Part shown: in pieces, positions 21,167-34,025 of the stretch
How positions within the stretch are numbered: the stretch's first letter is position 1
Layout of the letters: each line of letters opens with the position of its first letter
Source: Brachycybe producta
Taxonomy: Eukaryota; Arthropoda; Diplopoda; Playtdesmida; Andrognathidae
Direction: 5' to 3'
Assembly: GCA_036925085.1 (NCBI GenBank)
Contig: JAUPFP010000023.1
Span: 92,501 to 156,500 of the forward strand
DNA: 64,000 nt
Made by a program: the position numbers and the translations under genes
Notes under the pieces: generated by a model
Databases searched by the model: none
Told to the model about the DNA's origin: nothing
Seen by the model: the letters and a program-made list of their open reading frames with translations, nothing else

Positions 21167-21640
21167 TGTAAAATCTAAACGACCTCTATATAGAGAGAAA
21201 GAGGCATGACGTCACAGTCGTATATAGTAAAAAGTAGGCCTTTTTGTCGTTTATATGTGTATCTCTATGTACAGCTGCTTCAAGTGTCATTGAACCCGGC
21301 AGTGAGCAAAAAAGAGCGCCGTTTTGAAGCTCAATTGTGCTGCTGTTGCTGCTTCTGCTCTCTTGCCTAAACCCGTGGTAACCCTGTTTCCATTTCTTCT
21401 TCTATGTCGTCATTATTTTGAAAAAAACAAAGTCTTGAAAAACGCGCTCTGTGCGCTCTCTGTGCACTATCTCTATCTCACTTTATTACTACTATTAACT
21501 ATCTCATTTCTATCTCTCTCTCTCTTTTCGAAACTTCTGTATATGTGTGTGTGTATTCTATGTGTACAATTTATTCATTGCGAATAATAATTGCGCGGAG
21601 TAACTAAAAAAAAAAATACCCGCCGTTTTTGGAGACTTTT
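20801..21640. other. Unassigned; possible unique sequence with GA/CT runs
   Basis: (GA)n lies at about 21002-21018 and (CT)n at 21137-21168 and 21508-21526. Between 21270 and 21480, CpG-containing words are more frequent (AACCCGG, GCGCCG, ACGCGCTCTGTGCGC). A TGACGTCAC lies at 21208. This could be a promoter or 5' exon, but no start codon with a protein-like frame can be argued. Confidence 0.3.
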
Positions 21641-22844
21641 TGTGGTGCAATTTATTATTATTATTATTATTAATAATAATATTATTATGTACTGTGTCGT
21701 GTTGTTCACTGTATTTTCAGTTACCTGAGGATTTTTATTATTTTTATTGGAAAAATTTCTACTCGGGAGTTTTTTTTTTAAAAAAAAACACTTGACATTT
21801 TTTGTTTTTGTTTTTTCTTGAGAAAAAAAGATCTAACTTTAAAAATTAGGCTTGACTTCATTTATTATAATTATTAATATTATAAGGACATATTTTTTAT
21901 TTTAATCTTGATTCTTATTTGGTAAGTAAAATGATTTTTATTGTATTTTAAATTAATATTTATATAAATATTTTTTTTAGAAAAAATTAAATAATATTTT
22001 TAAATGTATTTTTTATATTTATTTATTTTAATAGGTTTTTTTTGTTATAAAATAAGAGTGAGAATATATTAGTTTATTTTATGGAATTGGTAATATGGTA
22101 TCATGTGGATTGTCCCGTTAGTGGCATGTTTTTTTTTTTTTTTTAAATAGTATGGGGGGGGGGGGGGGGGGGAGGTTTTTATGGTGGTGCTGTTGTTGTT
22201 CAATGGGTGGCCTCATCTCTCTCTTTACCAAGGAGCCTTTTTCTCTCTTTCTATCCACTTCCGCGTTGTTGCGCTGTGTTCAGGTCATTGAACTCAAAGT
22301 CGTTCCAAGTCCCCGTTACATATACACAGAGTATTTCTCTCTCTCTTCTCTTCTCTTTGCATCGTCAACACGCTTGTTTTTTTTTTTAAAAGCCTCTCCC
22401 GTTATTATTGGAATAAGATAGAAAAGAGAAGCGAACTTTAGCTCAGTTTAGCTCTCTCTCTTAACTCTTTTTTAGCTATTTACAAATAGAATGAAATAAA
22501 GAGAACATTCTTTTGCCTCCTTTTTAGCACGAAATGAGGCTTTTCTTTTCTTAAAGCTATTCAACCCACTTCTTAAGAAATCATTTTTTCTTTCTTTTAA
22601 AGTGGCTCTGATGATTCTATGAATTTTTTTTAAAAAAATGTTTTAAATATACAATTAACTCCTCAGGAGACATTTTTTTTCATTATGAATTATAAATATA
22701 ATTATTTAAAGAATTTTTTAACGAAAAAAAATTACATTATTAAGTTTTTTTATTAATTTTAATGGAATAAATAAGAAGGAAAAAAATTATCTAAATTTTA
22801 AAAAAAAATATGTAATTTTAAAAATTTAATAATATTTTTCTCAA
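21641..22844. other. AT-rich with a G homopolymer
   Basis: A TTATTA/TAATAA palindromic run at 21650-21690 and a G run of about 18 at 22154-22172. CT-rich sequence at 22220-22380 underlies spurious S/L-rich frames. No gene is recognised. Confidence 0.45.
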
Positions 22845-22875
22845 TTAGCAGTACAGGGTGATCACAATGTGATTG

Positions 22876-22971
22876 TATCATGTTTTAGTTGAAAACACTT
22901 GATGAGTGTTAAATGTTATTATTCCCTTAATATATTTTACAATCCAAAACATGATACAAGGCTAAGTTAAT
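22876..22971. repeat. Hairpin with separated arms
   Basis: TTGTATCATGTTTTAGTTG pairs with AAAACATGATACAAG about 65 bp away. It is preceded by TACAGGGTG, a word also found at 39110, 58215 and 63313. Confidence 0.45.
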
Positions 22972-23374
22972 TGTCTTTAATTATCATTTTGCATCGTTTA
23001 TTAACCTTTTTAAAGATTTTTAAACATTATTCATCATAAGTTATATATATTATTTAATAATGAAAACCACTTAAACAAGGAATTGAAATGACCAGAAGAT
23101 TTTTTCGTGTTAAAAGATTTAGCTTTTAATAAAAGTATGCATGCACATATTATATGGTACTAGAGTACGAATTTTCTATTATGATAAGAATGATAAATTA
23201 ACAAAATATTATATAATTCGAAAAACCTGGCCACTGATTTGTCTTTTTTCGTGTTAAAAAAGGCTTTTACATAAGTTGTTATTCATGTTCACCAATATTT
23301 TTGTGTTATCCGTTTAATACATCTTAAATGTATTAAAATGCATGGAAAATCTTATAATGAAAAACGGGACCGAA

Positions 23375-23432
23375 AATATATCTCGTGTTATACAATTTTT
23401 CGAGTTAAACGGTTTTCACTGTACTTTGTTTT
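23375..23432 (-). mobile_element. pogo/Tigger-like terminus
   Basis: CTCGTGTTATACAATTTTTC then GAGTTAAACGGTTTTCACTGTA. The CACTGTA end plus a repeated CG(A/T)GTTA word resembles Tc1/mariner pogo-type termini. TTTCGTGTTAAAA words at 23107 and 23248 may be the internal copies. The other end was not found. Confidence 0.4.
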
Positions 23433-23480
23433 TTTTGTTTTTTAAAAAAAAAAGTCAAAACTTTAAAAGTGTTTAAATAG

Positions 23481-23712
23481 TTTGTTCAGTTTGTCGCTTA
23501 TACAGTTTGGCGCTTATACAGTTTGGCGCTTATTCAGTTTAGCGCTTATTCAGTTTGGCGCTTGCTCTGTTTTCTAAGTTGAGAAATTGAGTATGTTTGA
23601 AAAAAAATCTTTATTCATTTTAGCCTCTATGTACAGCGTTTTGCCGTAATGCGTGCCTTTTTAGGTAGGGGTTTGGCGTTTATTCAATTTGGCGCTACAT
23701 TAGCGCCATCGC
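23481..23712 (-). mobile_element. Family E copy (16-bp minisatellite)
   Basis: Five tandem GGCGCTTATTCAGTTT-type monomers, a 90-bp non-repetitive part, then two monomers and GCGCCATCGCC. This is a degraded E element. Confidence 0.65.
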
Positions 23713-24620
23713 CTGAAAAAGCATAAGGAGAGCTGGACTAGCACCAGAAGCAAAGCAAAAACATAATTAAAAACGTAGAAGACATGCAAACATGAGAGAT
23801 ATTAACTAGAAGAAAAAATACTCAAGAATTAACCAGATTATTATGGCCATCCTGTAGATTCCTTTATTAATTTACACTTATCAATCTACTGATTAAATTA
23901 ATTAGTGTTAAACTCCGCCCTTTTTACAATAAATCAATTTTTAACCGTTCTGAAAAAATGTAATAGGTTTAAAAATTCTATTGTTTTAATATACAATTTC
24001 ATTTTACCTATTTTTTTTTAAATTAAAGAAGCACTTTTTATGATCAATTACATGTTTTTTATGCATTTTTTTTAAAAAAGAGAAATCAATTTTCTCAATC
24101 AGTAATTTTTTTTAATAATAAATTAATGAGTCTTAAACTCCGCCTCCTTTTAAGATAAATCAACTTTTTAAACGTTTTGAAAAATGTTTAATAAGGGTTA
24201 GCATAAAAAAAAATTCTATTGTTGTTAACAATGGTTCATTTGTTGAGGATATTAAAAAGGATAATACGATGGAAAAATGGTCACCATTTTTAGTTCTTGT
24301 TTTTTTTTATTATTATCTTGATGCCGTCATTGCCGCCATTTTTATTTTTGTTTTTACAACAAAAAAAAGGGGGACGCCATTTTTTAAATAGCCTATCCTA
24401 TTTTTAGTATTAGTTTTTTTTCCCTTGTTATTGCATCTTTTTTTCTTTCAGTTATTTATTTCTATAGTAGGTCTAAGTTAAATTGTCAACAATCTTATGT
24501 GTAAATGATCTCTTCTAGTACAGGAAGTACTTTTTTTAAGTTAAATTCTTAGTAAACAGTAAATTAATAGGATCTTTGTGTGAGGTTATGTGACACCTGG
24601 TGTCGCTTTTATGAACTTGT
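23713..24620. other. AT-rich; diverged direct duplication
   Basis: TTAAACTCCGCCCTTTTTAC (23909) with AATAAATCAA and AACCGTTCTGAAAAA recurs about 220 bp downstream as TTAAACTCCGCCTCCTTTTA with matching flanks, so this may be a local tandem duplication. Nothing else is seen. Confidence 0.4.
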
Positions 24621-24649
24621 AAATGACATTGTCTTACAAGGCCTCATAC

Positions 24650-25046
24650 TTTGTATGTCATTGGTTCTCAAAGGGTTTGCCATTGTATTTTGCTAAGTGT
24701 GCCGGGAAATTTTGGATGTTATGTTGCAGGTGCTAATAGATTTTTGTATATTTTCAAATAAATTTTAACTATTGCAAAAAAAAACAGCAAAATAATCAAG
24801 ACTTTCCTATTACAAGCATTACAATTACAATTAGTACTCTGCTAGCAGCCAAATAGGCCTATGGCAGAGGGACATAAAAGTCCACATGCAGCATTAAGCA
24901 TTGTCAAGTGAAACCATCCAGTGGTTCCCAAAGGATGTTGTGGTACGTTACTACATTAGTGTTGCAGTGACTTTTACTAAATGTGCCGCGATTTGTCCAG
25001 GCAAAAATTACTGTGCTGTGAACAAAAAACTTTGAAAAACCCCTGT
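24650..25046. repeat. hAT-like fragments
   Basis: CAGTGGTTCCCAAAGG (24919) and, 125 bp on, ACTTTGAAAAACCCCTG look like the two ends of a short hAT MITE. TTGGTTCTCAAAGGG with GTGTGCCGGGAAA (24662-24715) is a diverged relative. No clear 8-bp duplication. Confidence 0.45.
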
Positions 25047-25253
25047 AAAATTATGCAGTAATGCTTACACACTTCAAACTGGCAAACTTGGAAGTAATTT
25101 CTCAAAAATATAAATTGATTCTGGGATTCTATATTGTCCTATTAAAAACATCTGCAATTTTCTTGTTGTAAAATAACAAAAATTGCTCTGTTATTTTGAC
25201 AATGACTAGCAATCTTTGTATATGAGACATTCCTTTGGTCATTCTTGTGTTTA

Positions 25254-25292
25254 CAGTGAAATTTCAGTAATCCGAGAACATTGAACATTACA
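25254..25292 (+). repeat. pogo-like terminus fragment
   Basis: ACAGTGAAATTTCAGTAATC followed by CGAGAACATT. The ACAGTGAAA...TAATCCGAG arrangement matches pogo/Tigger-like ends. The partner end is missing. Confidence 0.4.
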
Positions 25293-25388
25293 AGGCTTTA
25301 AAGATGGTGGGGTGGTTTGATCAGGTTTTGCTTCAAACCAATAGTTCGTTCTGGGATTTCAGAGTGCTCTCTTATGGCGTTTTCATTT

Positions 25389-25561
25389 TTAGGCCTTATT
25401 TCTACAAGAGCGAAAATTTGAACTTTTTGAAAATTTCAACTGGTAGAAGAAACATGGCCCCGTCTATTCACTATCATAGGCGAGGCCAGATGTGTTCTAT
25501 TTTTCACCAGTTGAAATTTTCAAACAGTTCAAATTTTCGCCTCAGTGGAAACAAGGCCTTA
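25389..25561. mobile_element. Harbinger-like MITE
   Basis: The 167-bp element (25392-25558) has long inverted arms: GGCCTTATTTC...GCGAAAATTTGAAC...CAACTGG and the complement ending GGAAACAAGGCC. It is flanked by TTA on both sides. A 3-bp TTA duplication with GGCCTT ends fits PIF/Harbinger. The open frame at 25304 reads through it and is not a gene. Confidence 0.72.
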
Positions 25562-25825
25562 GGGAAGATTACAATTTTAAGTAAAGATAAAGAAGAGCCA
25601 CAGGAACTCTGCAAGATCAATCAGAATTAAACACCTAAACTAAATAACAGGCACAAGTTGTTAATCTTTCTTCAAACAACTACATTAGTTTTAGACTCTA
25701 TAGTTGCCGCACTGTAAGATGAAAGTTTGTGACGTCAGAGTAGTCGACATAAAATATAGGAAAATGTATGTCAGTCTGATAGAAAAGGGATTATAGCAAA
25801 AGTTCTCAACAGTTGAAACAAAAGG
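25562..25825. other. Unassigned sequence
   Basis: Nothing recognised. Confidence 0.4.
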
Positions 25826-26279
25826 GTTCTTACTAGTGGTGGTGGTGGAACGAATCCTAAATTTTCTCAAATCCGAATCCGAATCGGTTCTCGAATCTCC
25901 CGAATCTCGAATCCTTTATATAATAATCCTATATTATTCATTAAGAAAATACAAATAAATGAAATAATTTTAAATATTAAATTATTATTAATAAAAACAG
26001 TGTGCCACTCAGTGTCGCCACAAGTTATGTGATATTCCCATCATATTGGTGATCTCGGTACCACCGAAATTGCAACAATCGTTGTTTTGTTTGTTAGTGA
26101 ACGCTTCTATTGGACGTCAATGGAGTTAAAACTAATTTTACTAAAGTTTTTAACATTTTTTTAAAGTTAAGATTAGAAAGATTCGAAAGACGAAAAAAAA
26201 AAGCGCGAAGATTCGAGTTTTCGAATCTCGAATATTTTTCAAGATTCGAGGATTCGAATGGCCCACCCCTAGTTCTTAC
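25826..26279. mobile_element. hAT MITE, intact
   Basis: The 438-bp element (25834-26271) starts TAGTGGTGG and ends GGCCCACCCCTA. It is flanked by a perfect 8-bp duplication, GTTCTTAC. Subterminal blocks are rich in CGAATC / GATTCG words in both orientations. The K/R/F-rich frame at 26110 crosses the element boundary and is not a gene. Confidence 0.88.
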
Positions 26280-26479
26280 ATTCTGTTGCTATTACTCCTT
26301 TGACGTCACAAGTTTCATCTTATGGTGATGCAACTAATGTAGACAGGCAATTAGATAAAATCATGAGGGTCCCAACAAGGAACAACGGCCATTGCATAAA
26401 AGTAAAATTATGGAGAACATGCTCTCAACTGCAACTGACCCAGAGGACATTCCCAAACATAATCCTGCAATTTTATTAA

Positions 26480-26526
26480 ATAACTAGTGGGGTAACCCGT
26501 CATAAATGACGGGAGCGAAATTCACA
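26480..26526. other. Short spacer
   Basis: AACTAGTGGGGTAACCCGTC and CATAAATGACGGGAGCG. GACGGG pairs with CCCGTC. Unassigned. Confidence 0.25.
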
Positions 26527-26666
26527 GCCAATTGTGCCCAGCATTAGAATTTCTTTTCCTCCGCCCTTTTATGACGTCAGACCAAGTAACAAACCAATTA
26601 GAAATTGATGACATTCATAAAAGGGCTGAGCAAAAGAAATTCTAATGCTGGGCACAATTGCCTGTG
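26527..26666. mobile_element. Family D foldback, copy 3 (short form)
   Basis: It starts CAATTGTGCCCAGCATTAG and ends with the complement, CACAATTGCCTG. Contains TGACGTCAGACCAAG, AACCAATTAG and a GGGCTGAGC variant. It is about 70 bp shorter than the 6573 copy, lacking the central duplicate. Confidence 0.75.
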
Positions 26667-28180
<1,514 letters not shown>

Positions 28181-28390
28181 GTCTATTTACGTCGATTATC
28201 GGAACTAATGTTGAACATGACTAGTTCCGATAATCCTTAAAGTTCATTTAATTGAATTCCCATTAAATAAAGTGGAGAAAAGTAAGAAGGAAAAAACAGA
28301 TTGTAAAGAAGTTTTTTTTTATTTCTTTAAGTAGTATTTCTATAAGATAAATTAATAAAAAAAATTGGTTCCGATAATCGACGTATAGAC
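28181..28390. mobile_element. Family F (pogo/Tigger-like MITE), copy 2
   Basis: Ends ACGTCGATTATCGGAACTAA and TTGGTTCCGATAATCGACGT, with GTCTAT...ATAGAC flanks. An internal AGTTCCGATAATCC. About 200 bp and non-coding. Confidence 0.7.
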
Positions 28391-28476
28391 ATTTTTTTTT
28401 TGATAAAAAAAATATTACAAATGAAATAATGATTACTAAACACTTCAGTAGTAAATATGTTCAATTAAGAGTTTTA

Positions 28477-28776
28477 TACCTTGTACACACATGAGTTAAA
28501 TGAATTCAAATTAAATGTGTTTAAGTGAATTATACGGAATCCAGTTAAGGACATAAACCAAATAAAAATTAACTTTTTTTATTAATATTTTAAATTAAAA
28601 TACTAAAACAATATTTTGTCAATATAGTTTATATATTTTATATTTAAGTATTAACTCAATATTTTCAGATTATTAACTGAATAAATTGAATTCTATATTT
28701 TGTTTGTTTGTCCTTCACAGGGCTCTGTAAAACAAATTATTTAAGTGCCTTTAAATTATCAGGCGTGTACCAGGTA
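28477..28776 (+). mobile_element. MITE family A, copy 5
   Basis: CCTTGTACACACATGAG after TA, to GCGTGTACCAGG before TA. All internal landmarks are present. Confidence 0.75.
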
Positions 28777-30129
28777 TTAGACAATGTGTGGAATGCCTAA
28801 AACAGCAAACAAGTATAGATATTGTTGTTTAGGCTTTTTGCATATTTTCTAAATGCTCTTAATTTCGTAATATTTGCGATTTGGTGGGTTTACACATGTT
28901 GGTGGATAATATTATCAGTAAGGTCAAGACGTTTATGTAAATAGAAAATTAAACCAAAAAAAAAATGCATAATATGGAAGCAAAAGCATAATTAATTAAA
29001 TGTCTGATGCACATCAATGATCAAAGTTAAAAAAAATTTTCAATAATTTTAATAAATTTTGAATCTTTAAATTTTACGTGTTTTGGGATCCAGTGAGCCC
29101 TCCTGAGGCTTTTTCAGGACATTTTTCTGTTTTGGGCCGATTTTAAATTAAAACGAATATTAATTTTTTTTTTCCTGTTAATTTTTTAATTTAAAAAATG
29201 TTGCAAAATGATAATGGTTTGGTTTAATCGTTGTAAAATAATTCTTTCTAACAAAACGTTTTTTTTAAACAAATAAAATATGACTTAATGGGAAATTATG
29301 CAGTTTGTGTATTTTTCGTTTTGATTATTAACTGATTATATATTAATGAACATATGACACTCTTATAATATAGTTTACCGCGAAAGGTTTGAAAGTTTTT
29401 TTTCTTTCTATTTTTGCATTTTATGCAAATTTTTGGCCTTCATTGTCATAATTAAAAAAAATCATACTGAATAGAATTCGACAATTGACCTTTTTGTGCG
29501 GTTTTTTGTTTGTTTCGCCTGAATAAGACTTTTTTTTGCATCCCATATTAACGGACCAATCCACCTTTACAACAATAATTGACAATTTCTAACAATTTAT
29601 CGATTCAATTGTTTCTTTTTTTTAATTAAAATATTAAGTCCTCCTTTTCCTAATAACAGTTATGCAATTAATTTTTTTTCCTTCGTCTCTCAAGTTGAAG
29701 AATTTGTTTTATTGTTTGAACCACGCCCTACTTCAATGATTCCTGCTTTTTTTACCTTTTTTTTTTTTTTTTTGCTCATTTTTTTTTTACCTTAAGTTGA
29801 AATGGGATGTAACTTAGGCGGAATATCAGGTTTTTCTCTTCATGGAAAAAAGGGTTAATTTCACAGGTGAAAATAAATGGCTGTCTGTGTCTAAATACCT
29901 AATTTTATGTCCTCTCAAATTTGTGCACAATATGACTGATTTATCTCTGCTTTTTTTTTTGATAATCTAAAAAGAATGATATCGGTAAAGGGTTATAAGA
30001 CTTTCTTGTAGGTTGACGGTTTTTCTTGTCATTTTAGTTAAATTTTTTTCTAAAAATTGCATTTTTTTAGTGTTGAGTTTGAAAACATTAAAATAAGATT
30101 GTTGAGTTTTCAATCAAGTAGACACTTTT
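28777..30129. other. AT-rich sequence, nothing recognised
   Basis: Homopolymer-rich. A short GC-containing patch at 29090-29140 (GATCCAGTGAGCCCTCCTG). No coding frame over 60 codons and no repeat match that I could make. Confidence 0.45.
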
Positions 30130-30836
30130 TTTTAAGACAAAAAACAATACGGAACAAAATTCAAAGTGTTCTAGAAACTAGAATAGTTAGTGATACTGCT
30201 GAAAAAAATCGAAAAATAAAATAATATCCAAAGATATATTAAAAAATGTTTTAATGACCAATAGTTTTTTATTTAGATTTTTATTGGATTCCTCGATATT
30301 TTTTTATTTTTCTCGATTTATTCGATTTTAAGAGAATATCGGTTCGATTTCGATTTTTCCAAAATACCGCCAACCTTAATGACAATAAGTTAATAAACAT
30401 TTTATTGCAGTTTGAAAAGGACCTGTTTTTTTGGTTTTTCTATTGACATTTCATGCAAAACTATTTTTCGCCTTTTTTCAAACTGTCATAAAAAAGTTGA
30501 TTTTTTAAAGATATCATCATGAAAAAACTGTTAGCATTATGAATAAACTAGTCTAGTTTCTAAAAACACTTTGAATTTTTTCGTAATGTTTCTTCTGAAA
30601 AACGTTCGCTTGAAAAACAAATTTTCTCAAAACAGCGGGTGGGGGGAAGAGACCTCGTGGTATAGAACATAATAGCCACTCCAGTGGCGCCATCCGGAGG
30701 GACAAAAAAAACAAAAACATCTATTCAGCCACCTTAAGTGATTGAGCTACCGTTGTAGTTTCTAAAACACTTCCTTAAGTTTCTCTCAATTTTGCTTCTG
30801 AAAGAGAATCAGCTGTTCATAAACGCGTCTTAAAAA
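30130..30836. mobile_element. Family C copy 2 fused to a family B right half
   Basis: AATTCAAAGTGTTCTAGAAAC starts the left C arm. A foreign AT-rich patch with TCGATTT words lies at about 30205-30375. CATGCAAAACTATTTTTCGCC, then GTCTAGTTTCTAAAAAC and ATAGAACATAATAGCCACTC end in AGTGGCGCCATCCGGAGGG. From 30722 the sequence is family B (CACCTTAAGTGATTGAGC to AATCAGCTGTTCATAAA). Confidence 0.6.
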
Positions 30837-31384
30837 TAAACGTGATTTTTAAGTGAGTTGTTTGTAGATTGTTGATCCCCCCCCCCCCTTCCAATGTTAA
30901 GTTAAATTGCGATCGTAATTTCCGTTTATTATTCACTTCCTGTTTATATTAGAGAAAGAAAAAATATAAATAAAGTTGAAGGATTCTTTCTATTTTATCG
31001 TTTTAACCCCTTAAATAATAAATTAACTTCAATTTTGGTCTGTCACTCTCTGTCTATTAAATGATATTTACATAACGTTAAGTATGAAATTATAAACATA
31101 TTTTCATATCTGATGAAATATATTTATATTATATGCGCCTGTTGATTTTTTATTAACAGTTTAAATTTATTGAACTAAAATTCAATGTGTCAACATAATA
31201 AATCTGTTTTGCTCTGCCCTCTGGTGTTCATTACAGAAGTTTTATTTTTTATGATGGGTGTGTCTATTAAGCCTATTTTTGTTAATAATATATAATATTT
31301 TAAGAAATATTTCATATTTTTTTAAAAAAAGTTTAACTTTAAATTTTTAGAGCTTGTTTCTATTATTGCTTGCACACAGAAAAA
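30837..31384. other. AT-rich unassigned sequence
   Basis: A C run at 30876-30890. Nothing else recognised. Confidence 0.4.
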
Positions 31385-32060
31385 AGTTTTCTAGAAACTA
31401 GAATAACCATTAATTTGGTTTATGAATATCTGATTTTCTAACTCTAGATTATTCTGTCAGTGTCAGAAGCAAAATTAAGAGAAACTAGAAGGGGGTATTT
31501 CAATCAATTTTCATGTTGATATTTTTCAAAATAAGCTTTTTATGTCAGTTTGAAAATGCCCCGACTTTAAGCAGATATATTTTTGCATCTTAGGAGCAAC
31601 ACTTAAGAAGAAATTGAATGTTTATTAGAAACTAGAATGGCAGCTGAATGATAGTGTTGATAGTCTTTTCATGTTGATATCTTTTAAAATAAACTTTTTT
31701 TTTTAACAAAAAACAATATATTCTACTTAAATTAAAGTTGGCTCATTTTCAAACTCTTTAAAAACTTTATTTTGAAAAATATCAACATGAAAGTGATTGA
31801 AAACACCCTTCTAGTTTCTAAAACACTTTCAAAAGTTTTTCTTAATTTCTCTCAAGTGATTGAGCTACCCTTCTAGTTTCTAAAACACTTTCAAGTTTCT
31901 CATATTTTTTCTCAAGTGATTGAGCGACCCTTCTAGTTTCTAAAACTCCTGAAAGACAATTACCAGAATTCGAAGATCCGTTCATACTTTAAAATCACGT
32001 TAAACGTATTCGACTACTGTTCTAGTTTCTAACAAAAGTTTTAATTTCTGTTTTTTTTTT
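31385..32060. repeat. Cluster of family B arms
   Basis: At least three left arms (TAGAAACTAGAATAACC at 31391, AGAGAAACTAGAAGGG at 31479, TTAGAAACTAGAATGGCAGC at 31626). Four right-arm modules follow in tandem (CTACCCTTCTAGTTTCTAAA near 31800, 31865, 31925, 32018). This looks like internal tandem duplication of B. Confidence 0.65.
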
Positions 32061-32726
32061 AAATGTTCGTTCCTTTAAACGGTTGAGATGTCGATTTGGA
32101 ATACACCTTGAAAAAAAATAACTTCCAAGTTTCAGGTCCTGTTAGAGACCAGTACATACTTTATAATAAATGTAAAATGAATCATAGTCGAAATATGCAT
32201 ACTGGCCTAACAGCAGCTCCTTACTGATGCATATCATGCAGGGTTTTTTTTTACTATTGTTGTTCCTGTTAGATATATTTATGTTATTTTTTCCCCCCTC
32301 TATCTATCTCCCCCCCCCTATTTATGATAAAAAAAAAGCCGAGGTTAAGCATGAAATAATTTCCGTCAGGTAAGTAGGTAGGTAGATAGAATGCCAATGT
32401 GCTGGCTATTTGTCCTGGCTACTGACCCTACCTCCCCCTCACTCCTCTCTGTCCCTAAGGGCACGCTTTGACCTCGTCCAAGAACGATTCAGAAACCAAA
32501 TATGTTAGATGTTTTGGGTCCCTTCGTTTTCTTACTGTGAGGGAGGAGGAGAATGTAGAGAGTAACTAGTGGGTCAATTATTTCAGTTTGTAATTTGCAG
32601 GTAAATGGACGATAGAGTGGCTGGACCCACCTTTAATAATGTTCACAAAAAAAAATCTAAAACAAAAAAAATGACCTTGTCTTAGGCCGCCACCACCACC
32701 ATACATTAATTAAGATAGTTTCCAAG
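32061..32726. other. Unassigned, partly less AT-rich
   Basis: Around 32340-32590 the sequence is more balanced (for example GACCTCGTCCAAGAACGATTC). CAGGTAAGT at 32368 is a perfect splice-donor word. No frame makes a protein I recognise. Confidence 0.3.
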
Positions 32727-32940
32727 TGCAAACACACAGGCATCTGTAGACAGCTGCAGAATTTTTTTTGGCTCCGCCCTTTTCCGAGCGTCAACAATTT
32801 CTAATTGGCTTGTTACTGGGTCTGATGTCACATACCCCGCCCTTTTTATTTCTAATTGGTTGATATTTGGTCTGATGCTCATAAAAGGGCGGAGCCAAAG
32901 AAACTCTGAAGCTGTCTACAGATGCCTGTATGCAAACACA
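32727..32940. mobile_element. Family D-like foldback, copy 4
   Basis: Ends CAGGCATCTGTAGACAGC and GCTGTCTACAGATGCCTG are perfect inverted repeats. They are flanked by TGCAAACACA on both sides (32727-32736, 32931-32940), a perfect 10-bp direct repeat. Contains GGCTCCGCCC and GGGCGGAGCC near the ends. Confidence 0.85.
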
Positions 32941-33084
32941 GGCATGTAAAGGCAAAGAAATACAGTCGTTTACCCCGCCCTTTTATGAGCGTCAGACCAA
33001 ATATGAACCAATTGAAAATGAATCACATAACAAACCAATTAGAAGTTGCCAGTCCTCATAAAAAGGGCGGGGCAAATGACTATC
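32937..33084. mobile_element. Family D-like foldback, copy 5
   Basis: Adjacent to copy 4. ACCCCGCCCTTTTATGAGC and CTCATAAAAAGGGCGGGGC are inverted. AACCAATTAGAAGTTGCC inside. The outer ends are eroded. Confidence 0.6.
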
Positions 33085-33104
33085 TTACCGTCATTACTTG
33101 TATA

Positions 33105-33440
33105 ACGCTCCTCGAACTTTGGAGTGTATTTGTCTTGTCTGTCAGGTGCAAAATGAAGAGAAACTTTGAATGTTTTTTAGAAACTAGAAGGGTAGCTCAA
33201 TCACTTAAATGTATTTTCATGTTGATATCTTTTCAAAATAAGCTTTTTATGTGAGTTGGAAAATTACATAAATTTAAACCTTTCTATAACAAGTTCATTT
33301 TGAAAGGTAGCAACATAAAAATACCATTAATTGATTGAGCTACCCTTCTAGTTTCTAAAACATTATGGTTTTTTTTATTTTGGCTCCTGAAACACAGAAT
33401 AATCAAGAGTTCGAAAATCAGTTGTTCATAAACCATCCAA
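33105..33440. mobile_element. Family B foldback, copy 7
   Basis: CTTGTCTGTCAGGTGCAAAAT, TTTTAGAAACTAGAAGGGTA on the left. GAGCTACCCTTCTAGTTTC and GTTCGAAAATCAGTTGTTC on the right. The splice-acceptor-like CAG/G is at about 33145. Confidence 0.78.
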
Positions 33441-34025
33441 ATGGCATTTTCATGTTGATATCTTTCAAAATAAACTTTTTTTTATAGACAAAACTTTAAA
33501 AAGCAACTTGAAAATACCTTTAAGTGGTTGGAGAACAAGCAATTACAAATCGAGACGAACAGAAGTTGGCTCCGCCCTTTTTATAACGACTGGCAACTTC
33601 TAATTGGTTTGTTGTGTGGTTCGACGTTGAAAAGGGCGGAGCAGGTGACGTCAGACTAAATAACCAACCAATTAGAAGTTGCGTTCGTCATAAAAAGGGC
33701 GGAGCCAACTTTTGTTTGTCCCGATTTCTAATTGCCTGTTTTAGAGATATCCTTCTAGTTACTAAAAACATTTTTAAGTTTCTCTCAATTCTACACCTGA
33801 AAGACAAAAGAGAAACTTGAATCAGGTTACGGTATCTTTCAAAATGAACTTTTTATGCTTGTTTGAAAATGACCCATATTATTAAAAAATAAATATGTTT
33901 TAAAAGTTATCAATATAAAAATACCAATAAAAGTACCCTTCTAGTTTCTATAACACTTTTATATTTTCTCTTCTATTTTGCTATTGAAAAACAGAATAAA
34001 TCAAGAGTTCGAAAATTATCCGTTT
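33441..34025. repeat. Family B half-units around a D insertion
   Basis: B pieces at 33441-33530, 33738-33860 and 33880-34022, with CTTCTAGTTTCTATAAC and AAATCAAGAGTTCGAAAAT. The D element at 33536-33736 interrupts the TAAGTGGTTGGAG / AGAGATATCCTTCTAG junction. Confidence 0.6.
33536..33737. mobile_element. Family D foldback, copy 6
   Basis: AAGCAATTACAAATCGAGAC to CCCGATTTCTAATTGCCTG. Interior AGTTGGCTCCGCCC, GAAAAGGGCGGAGC, TGACGTCAGACTAAATAACC, AACCAATTAGAAGTTGCG. Very similar to copy 7 at 40659, suggesting recent activity. The 68-codon frame at 33614 reads through it. Confidence 0.8.

Noticed and set aside
20801..21640. Host gene exon around 21270-21590
   Set aside because: CpG words are somewhat enriched but the 87-codon frame is hydrophobic low-complexity, without donor/acceptor support.
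25304..25630. 108-codon frame
   Set aside because: It runs through a Harbinger-like MITE and its flanks.
32366..32374. Perfect splice donor word CAGGTAAGT
   Set aside because: A single consensus word is expected by chance in 64 kb; no exon-like frame precedes it.
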